Assembly (NCBI GenBank): GCA_945787735.1
Contig: CALZIQ010000021.1
Coordinates: 1-36,896, forward strand
Origin: an uncultured Chromatiaceae bacterium
GTDB lineage: Bacteria; Pseudomonadota; Gammaproteobacteria; Tenderiales; Tenderiaceae
Direction of reading: 5' to 3'
Length of the DNA stretch: 36,896 nt
The stretch's first letter is position 1. Every line of letters begins with the position of its first letter. Made by a program: the position numbers and the translations under genes. Positions 31,825-36,896 of this stretch are shown in pieces. The notes below the pieces were generated by a model. That model was not told the origin of the DNA. It did no database searches and was given only the letters and a program-made list of their open reading frames with translations.

Positions 31825-33609
31825 TTACTCTGCCTCTTTGCTGGCTGGCTGGCGCTGACGTAGTCCCAGTTCACGCAGATGTGCCGCGCCGATTTCAGAT
31901 GGTGCCGCCGTGAGCGGGCAACTGGCAGTCTGTGTTTTCGGAAACGCCATTACATCACGAATCGACTGGGCACCGGTCATCAACATCACCAAGCGATCCA
32001 GACCAAAGGCGATACCACCGTGGGGTGGACAACCAAAGGCCAGCGCCTCAAGCAGAAAGCCGAACTTGTCTTTTGCTTCGGCCTCGTCGATGCCAAGCAG
32101 CTTCAATACCTCTTGCTGCATTTCCGGACTATGAATACGGATGGAACCACCGCCCACCTCGGTGCCGTTCAACACTAGGTCATAAGCGCGAGACAGGGCA
32201 GCTTCAGGGTTGGCCGCCACATCTTCAACACTACCCACAGGTGCAGTGAAAGGATGATGCAGGGCATCATAACGATTTTCTTTTTCATCGTACTCAAACA
32301 TGGGGAAGTCTACTACCCAAAGCGGTTTCCAACCGTGCTCGATAACACCACGGTCATGGCCCAGCTTCACACGCAGGGCGCCGAGGGATTCATTCACGAT
32401 CTTGGCCTTGTCGGCACCGAAGAAGACCAGGTCTCCATCTTCGGCACCCACACGCCCCATGATGTTGTCGATAACATCATCAGGCAGAAATTTCAGGATC
32501 GGTGACTGCAGACCTTCACGCCCCTTGGCCAATTCGTTGACCTTGATATAGGCCAAGCCCTTGGCGCCATAAATGCCGACAAACTTGGTGTAGTCGTCGA
32601 TCTCTTTACGCGTCAGCTCCCCACCCTTAGGCAGGCGCAGGGCAGCAATGCGGCCCTTGGGATCGTTGGCCGGACCAGAGAAGACCTTGAACTCCACCGC
32701 TTTCATCAAATCAGTAATGCTGACCAGTTCAAGTGGAATACGCAGGTCTGGTTTGTCTGAACCAAACCGTTCTATGGCCTCATCATAGGTCATGCGTGGG
32801 AACTCAGCCGGTAGTGGCACTTCCAATACATGAGTAAAGATATCGCGAAACATATCTTCCATCAGATGTGTGATTTGATCTTCACTGATGAAAGAGGCCT
32901 CGATGTCGAGCTGGGTAAATTCCGGCTGACGATCGGCGCGCAGGTCTTCATCACGAAAACAACGCGCCACTTGATAATAACGATCCATACCGCTGACCAT
33001 CAGCAGCTGTTTGAACAACTGTGGTGATTGCGGCAGCGCGAAAAACTTGCCTTGATGAGTACGGCTTGGCACCACGTAGTCGCGGGCACCTTCCGGTGTG
33101 GCCTTGGTCAGAAAAGGTGTTTCAATTTCCATGAAACCACGCTGATCGAGAAAGTTACGCAGATGCCGGGCAATCTCGGCGCGGATCTTGAGGCGCTGCA
33201 ACATCTCTGGGCGACGCAGATCAAGATAACGGTGTTTCAGACGTACCTCTTCCGAGGCATCGGTTTCATCTTCCACCAAAAAGGGTGGCGGCTCGGAACG
33301 GTTGAGAATCTCGAGATGGGTACCGAAAACCTCGATCTTGCCGGTAGTCATATTCGAGTTTTCAGTACCCTCGGGACGGGCGCGTACTTTGCCTTTACAG
33401 CGCAGCACATATTCATTGCGCACGCGCTCGGCGATTTCGAATGTCTTGGGATCATCTGGGTCATAGACCACTTGCACTATGCCCTCGCGATCACGCAGAT
33501 CGATGAAGATGACGCCGCCATGGTCGCGACGACGGTGAACCCAACCACACACTTCTACTTCCTGGTCGGCCAGGGTCTCAGTCACTTGTCCACAATAGTG
33601 GGTACGCAT
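31825..33609 (-). CDS. aspS: Aspartyl-tRNA synthetase
   Basis: AspRS charges tRNA-Asp. The 594-residue product has the bacterial plan: an N-terminal OB anticodon domain ([20 protein letters not shown]), class II motif 2 ([20 protein letters not shown]), the bacterial GAD insertion (about 285-415), and motif 3 ([15 protein letters not shown]). The C-terminus ends KEAE. The length matches the Escherichia coli enzyme. Whether it also charges tRNA-Asn cannot be told from these motifs alone. It lies downstream of an FmdB-type gene with a 95-base gap, as in many Gammaproteobacteria. Confidence 0.98.
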   Translation of the reverse strand: MRTHYCGQVTETLADQEVEVCGWVHRRRDHGGVIFIDLRDREGIVQVVYDPDDPKTFEIAERVRNEYVLRCKGKVRARPEGTENSNMTTGKIEVFGTHLEILNRSEPPPFLVEDETDASEEVRLKHRYLDLRRPEMLQRLKIRAEIARHLRNFLDQRGFMEIETPFLTKATPEGARDYVVPSRTHQGKFFALPQSPQLFKQLLMVSGMDRYYQVARCFRDEDLRADRQPEFTQLDIEASFISEDQITHLMEDMFRDIFTHVLEVPLPAEFPRMTYDEAIERFGSDKPDLRIPLELVSITDLMKAVEFKVFSGPANDPKGRIAALRLPKGGELTRKEIDDYTKFVGIYGAKGLAYIKVNELAKGREGLQSPILKFLPDDVIDNIMGRVGAEDGDLVFFGADKAKIVNESLGALRVKLGHDRGVIEHGWKPLWVVDFPMFEYDEKENRYDALHHPFTAPVGSVEDVAANPEAALSRAYDLVLNGTEVGGGSIRIHSPEMQQEVLKLLGIDEAEAKDKFGFLLEALAFGCPPHGGIAFGLDRLVMLMTGAQSIRDVMAFPKTQTASCPLTAAPSEIGAAHLRELGLRQRQPASKEAE

Positions 33610-33704
33610 TTCCGTTCCTTTTTTATATGTTCTGTATTCATCTGCGACATGGTCGCAAAAGCTGGCAATGTTACGTTTATTAATCCCGGCCAGGCAAATA
33701 AGGC

Positions 33705-33932
33705 CTATTCACAAGCAGGACAGGCACCCGCGCCACAGGCGGGCATATCCCCCGCAACCGGGCAGGCTGCAGCGCTGCTGCTGGACTTCATGCGAAAACC
33801 CCCGGCAGACATCAGCTTCTTCAGTTGCGCTGCTTTGCATTCGGGACACTCCGTCAAAACTGGATCACTCATCTTCTGCATCGCTTCCAGCTGGTGGCCG
33901 CAGGATTCACAACGGTATTCGTAAATCGGCAT
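33705..33932 (-). CDS. FmdB-family zinc-ribbon protein
   Basis: The 75-residue product begins [20 protein letters not shown] with two CxxC knuckles (CESC and CPEC), the FmdB/CxxC-CxxC zinc ribbon typical upstream of aspS in Proteobacteria. The role is not settled. The C-terminal third is rich in Cys, Ala and Pro ([19 protein letters not shown]) with four extra cysteines. It likely shares a transcript with aspS. Confidence 0.9.
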   Translation of the reverse strand: MPIYEYRCESCGHQLEAMQKMSDPVLTECPECKAAQLKKLMSAGGFRMKSSSSAAACPVAGDMPACGAGACPACE

Positions 33933-34104
33933 TGTTGGATCCTAAACTCGTTTTTTAGCCGCGCGATTGTAGCATTTTTCTCCCCGATCCGCCCCCAAGG
34001 GCACGAATCACGCCGCCGGGCCAAGCGAGAACCTGGCACTCGTCTGCCAGGCCATGTATAAAGTGTCACCCTGAATACTATTTCTAAACCACCAAGGTAG
34101 CGTA

Positions 34105-35346
34105 ATGATCGAAAAAACCATGGTTTCGCTGGATGAGGCCATCAAGATCATTCTCGAGCATACACCCACACTCATGGCGGAGCGTGTTTCATTAAACGAA
34201 ACGCTGGGAAGGGTACTGGCTGAAGCAATCCACTCGCGCCGCGATCATCCGCCCTGGGACAATTCAGCCATGGATGGTTTTGCCGTGCGCTGGCAGAATA
34301 TCTGCACTGCCAGCCCCGAGTCGCCGGCCCGCCTGAAGATTGTCGGTGAGAGTCAGGCCGGCAGCCTGCCCCAGTGTGACGTCAACCCAGGCGAGGCGGT
34401 ACAAATCATGACCGGGGCTCCTACCCCTAATGGCGCCGACACCGTGGTGCGCATCGAAGACTGCCGCATCGACGGCAATTGGGTCGTCATAACCAATCCG
34501 GGCAAACAAGGCGCCAACATCCGACGTCTGGGTGAGGATGTGCGCCAGGGTCAGGAAGTATTGGCAGCCAACACCTCTGTGCGTCCGGCCGAAGTGGGTA
34601 TGCTGGCCACCGCTGCCTATTCCTCGGCATTGGTCTATCAACAGCCCCGAGTATCGGTGTTGACCACCGGCGACGAGTTGACCGAACCGGGCGAGGCCCT
34701 GACGCTGGAGAAGATCATCAACAGCAATGCCTACTCCATTGCGGCAGTAGTGCGTGAAAGTGGGGCTTACGCGATTCAGCTCGACAGTGCCAAAGATAAC
34801 AAGGCCGAGCTGGAAGAAAAAATGCGCCAGGCGCTGACTGCCGACGTCGCTTTAGTTGTCGGCGGTGTGTCTCTAGGCAAGTATGACTATGTAAAAGAGG
34901 TATTGGAAACACTAGGCTGCGCCATCAAATTCTGGCGCATTGCTGTGCGCCCTGGCCATCCGGTGGTGTTTGGCATCATTGATGGAGATCAAAACGACGG
35001 CATGCCAAAACTGCTGTTCGGCCTACCCGGCAACCCGGTGTCGTGCCTGGTCGCCTTCTATGAGTTTGTGCTCCCGGCTTTGCGCAAAATGATGGGGCAT
35101 CAGGAGTTGTTCCTACCCAAAGTCGAAGCGATTCTGGAACAAGATACCCGTAACCGCCCCGGCCGTACCCACTTTGCCCGCGCCGTCGCTGAATATCGTG
35201 ATGGTGATTATTATGTGCGCCTGACTCCAGACCAGGGCAGCGGCATTCTGACATCCATGACGCTAGCTAATTGCCTGGCCATACTGGATGCGGACAGGGA
35301 TTTTTATGCGGCAGGTGAACGCATTACCATTCAGCTGCTACCCTGA
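34105..35346 (+). CDS. moeA: MoeA, molybdopterin molybdotransferase
   Basis: MoeA inserts molybdenum into adenylated molybdopterin in the last step of cofactor synthesis. The 413-residue product has SRRDHPPWDNSAMDGFAVRW, then MTGAPTPNGADTVVRIED, and VSVLTTGDELTEPG. The catalytic loop LVVGGVSLGKYDYVKEVLE shows the GGVS-x-G-x-x-D pattern with Lys where many MoeA proteins have Asp. LFGLPGNPVSCLVAFYEFVL is also typical. An AAGG site precedes ATG 34105. It is convergent with the response-regulator gene, only three bases away, and no terminator is seen in between. Confidence 0.96.
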   Translation: MIEKTMVSLDEAIKIILEHTPTLMAERVSLNETLGRVLAEAIHSRRDHPPWDNSAMDGFAVRWQNICTASPESPARLKIVGESQAGSLPQCDVNPGEAVQIMTGAPTPNGADTVVRIEDCRIDGNWVVITNPGKQGANIRRLGEDVRQGQEVLAANTSVRPAEVGMLATAAYSSALVYQQPRVSVLTTGDELTEPGEALTLEKIINSNAYSIAAVVRESGAYAIQLDSAKDNKAELEEKMRQALTADVALVVGGVSLGKYDYVKEVLETLGCAIKFWRIAVRPGHPVVFGIIDGDQNDGMPKLLFGLPGNPVSCLVAFYEFVLPALRKMMGHQELFLPKVEAILEQDTRNRPGRTHFARAVAEYRDGDYYVRLTPDQGSGILTSMTLANCLAILDADRDFYAAGERITIQLLP

Positions 35347-35349
35347 AAA

Positions 35350-35754
35350 CTAGCCAGCATTATTCGATAAAACCGTTGTTTTCATTTTGCGTTCTGAAAG
35401 CACTTCTTCCATCACTTTGACCAGAGCTTGCGCTGAACAAGGTTTTTCCAGATACCTGTCCGCATGGGCAACATTGATGGCGCCATAAAGTGCTTCTTTG
35501 TCACAGAAGCCACTCAGAATAATACGCCCAGCAAATGGTTGTTTGTCCTTAATCTGACTCAAAAATGTCACCCCGTCGATCATCGGCATACGCAGATCGG
35601 AAATGATGATGTCGTAATCGTTTGTTCTGGCATCGACCAAGGCATCTGTCGCATTGTCAAAGGTCGTAATTATGTAATCTGGAAAACTGCGAAAGGCACG
35701 AGACAATGATTTCAGCTGATTCACATCGTCATCGACGATCATAATTCGAGGCAT
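35350..35754 (-). CDS. Single-domain response regulator
   Basis: The 134-residue product is a lone receiver domain. It has acidic residues D8-D10, the phosphoacceptor D53 (ISDLRMPMIDG), S81 (ILSGF) and K104 (LEKPC), so it should be phosphorylated. The tail (about 118-134) is Lys/Ser-rich and disordered. No output domain is present, and no histidine kinase is in view. The receiver looks like those of RpfG/HD-GYP-linked regulators, but that is a weak likeness. A GGAG site precedes the ATG. It overlaps closely with the moeA end on the other strand. Confidence 0.92.
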   Translation of the reverse strand: MPRIMIVDDDVNQLKSLSRAFRSFPDYIITTFDNATDALVDARTNDYDIIISDLRMPMIDGVTFLSQIKDKQPFAGRIILSGFCDKEALYGAINVAHADRYLEKPCSAQALVKVMEEVLSERKMKTTVLSNNAG

Positions 35755-35941
35755 ATTAAAAACTCCGAGATAACAATAAGGGTATATACATGACCAAAAG
35801 TTCTATTTGCTTATATCGGCATGGGCAACAGATCCATAATGGAACTTTGACTCAATGCAGCGCCTTCACTTACTTTGAGAATACATTGCCTAACAGAACA
35901 TGGATCTGCTAGCTTAATACTCCATTCCAAAAGGCACTCTC

Positions 35942-36896
35942 ATGCGCAGTTTCGCTCAAACCACCGCACCAGGCCCACGTAACGATTGGCAGACTATCCG
36001 TAGTCTCGTACCCTACTTGTGGGAGCACAAACCCAGAGTGATTCTGGCACTGGCCTGCTTGGCGCTAGCCAAGGCAGCCATTGTGACCATGCCCTGGTTC
36101 CTGAAGGATATCGTCGACCACCTTTCGGTTCAGGGCATCATACTCACCCTGCCATTGGCAATACTGATCGGCTATGGTGCCTTACGCCTGGCCAGCTCGG
36201 CCTTTGGCGAACTGCGTGATGCCATCTTTGCCAAAGTCACACAAAGCTCGATACGCCGAGTGGCATTGCAAGTGTTCAAACATCTGCATGGCTTGTCATT
36301 GCGTTTTCACCTGGAACGCCAGACCGGCGGTGTCTCACGCGACATCGAACGTGGTAGCCGCGGCATCAGTTTTTTGCTCAACTTTATGGTGTTTAACATC
36401 TTACCGACTCTGTTTGAGATCGGTCTGGTGACCATAATCCTGTTTATTAATTACGATGCCTGGTTCGCCATCATTACCTTTGTCAGCGTCTCGATCTATG
36501 TTGCCTTTTCGCTGATTGTGACCGAGTGGCGCATGCGCTTTCGCCGCACCATGAACGAACTCGACTCCAAGGCCAATACTCGCGCTATTGATTCGCTGCT
36601 CAATTACGAAACGGTCAAATACTTCTGCAATGAGGACTATGAGGCCAATCGCTACGACGCCAATTTATTAAAATGGCAAGACGCCGCCATCAAAAACCAA
36701 ACCTCGCTTAGTCTGCTCAACTTCGGCCAGGGCGGTATTATTGCCATCGGCCTGACACTGCTGTTAATTCTAGCAAGTGATGGCGTTGTAAAAGGTGAAC
36801 TCACAATCGGCGACCTGGTGTTGATCAATGCCTATCTTTTACAGCTATTCATGCCGCTTAATTTTCTCGGCTTTGTTTATCGCGAAATAAAACACT
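35942..36896 (+). CDS. ATM1-type ABC exporter (3' part missing)
   Basis: The first 318 codons are present; the nucleotide-binding domain is beyond the edge. The product begins MRSFAQTTAPGPRNDWQTIR and has a multi-helix ABC transmembrane domain. RLASSAFGELRDAIFAKVTQ, SLRFHLERQTGGVSRDIERG, and NYETVKYFCNEDYEANRYD are characteristic of the ATM1/HMT1 group, which exports glutathione-linked compounds from the cytoplasm in the iron-sulfur and heavy-metal stress context. Substrate is not shown by sequence. An AAGG site precedes the ATG. Confidence 0.9.
   Translation, partial: MRSFAQTTAPGPRNDWQTIRSLVPYLWEHKPRVILALACLALAKAAIVTMPWFLKDIVDHLSVQGIILTLPLAILIGYGALRLASSAFGELRDAIFAKVTQSSIRRVALQVFKHLHGLSLRFHLERQTGGVSRDIERGSRGISFLLNFMVFNILPTLFEIGLVTIILFINYDAWFAIITFVSVSIYVAFSLIVTEWRMRFRRTMNELDSKANTRAIDSLLNYETVKYFCNEDYEANRYDANLLKWQDAAIKNQTSLSLLNFGQGGIIAIGLTLLLILASDGVVKGELTIGDLVLINAYLLQLFMPLNFLGFVYREIKH

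Noticed and set aside
34032-34051. CCTGGCA-CTCGTC-TGCCAGG hairpin upstream of moeA, also resembling a sigma-54 site (TGGCAC...TGCC)
   Set aside because: The GG-GC spacing is nine bases rather than ten, and no T run follows, so neither a sigma-54 promoter nor a terminator is supported. A molybdenum-cofactor riboswitch was considered but no fitting structure is seen.

Overview
The window is chromosomal DNA from a flagellated, free-living gammaproteobacterium. Evidence for this is the gene order flgN-flgM-flgA / cheV-cheR-flgBCDEFGHI known from Vibrio and Pseudomonas, the block yebC-ruvCAB-ybgC-tolQRAB-pal-cpoB-queE-queC-tRNA-Lys, an OMPLA phospholipase, and sulfite reductase paired with DUF934. 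The species cannot be named from the sequence. A sulfur-oxidising or methylotrophic type of lineage is only a guess. No integrase, transposase, phage gene or CRISPR array is visible.

Layout. (1) 1-10368: a divergent flagellar locus. On the minus strand cheV-cheR and flgB-C-D-E-F-G-H-I run off the left edge and build the proximal rod, hook, distal rod, L-ring and P-ring. On the plus strand flgA-flgM-flgN and a YcgR-type PilZ gene follow. Two good sigma-54 sites (before flgB and flgA) and one good sigma-28 site (before flgM) show the usual flagellar hierarchy. (2) 10426-12908: a tRNA-Arg(CCT) with an unusual elbow, then sulfite reductase hemoprotein plus DUF934, closed by a bidirectional terminator. 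(3) 12929-14781: an HU-family protein with a histone H1-like lysine-rich arm, then a SCO/PCuAC copper-delivery pair. (4) 14790-24857: a long minus-strand block with yebC, the RuvABC resolvasome, the Tol-Pal envelope system, queuosine genes queE and queC, and tRNA-Lys. (5) 25028-30546: a set of small units. These are a DUF4124 protein, a 35-residue membrane protein, pldA, a cold-shock protein, a one-domain RRM protein, an arsR-arsM pair, a short PilZ protein, a DUF2892 membrane protein, and a 43-residue lipoprotein behind nadA. (6) 30557-36896: nadA, aspS with an FmdB-type zinc ribbon gene, moeA, a single-domain response regulator, and the start of an ATM1-type ABC exporter cut by the right edge.

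Most genes are conserved housekeeping genes of known families, and I do not see a whole new multi-gene system. The points most worth a second look are small: the tRNA-Arg in which the tertiary pair G19-C56 appears replaced by U19-A56; an arsR gene whose promoter, operator and start codon overlap, implying a leaderless transcript; two very short membrane or lipoprotein genes; paired inverted GTAGGGTGCGCA repeats at two places; and the H1-HU fusion.
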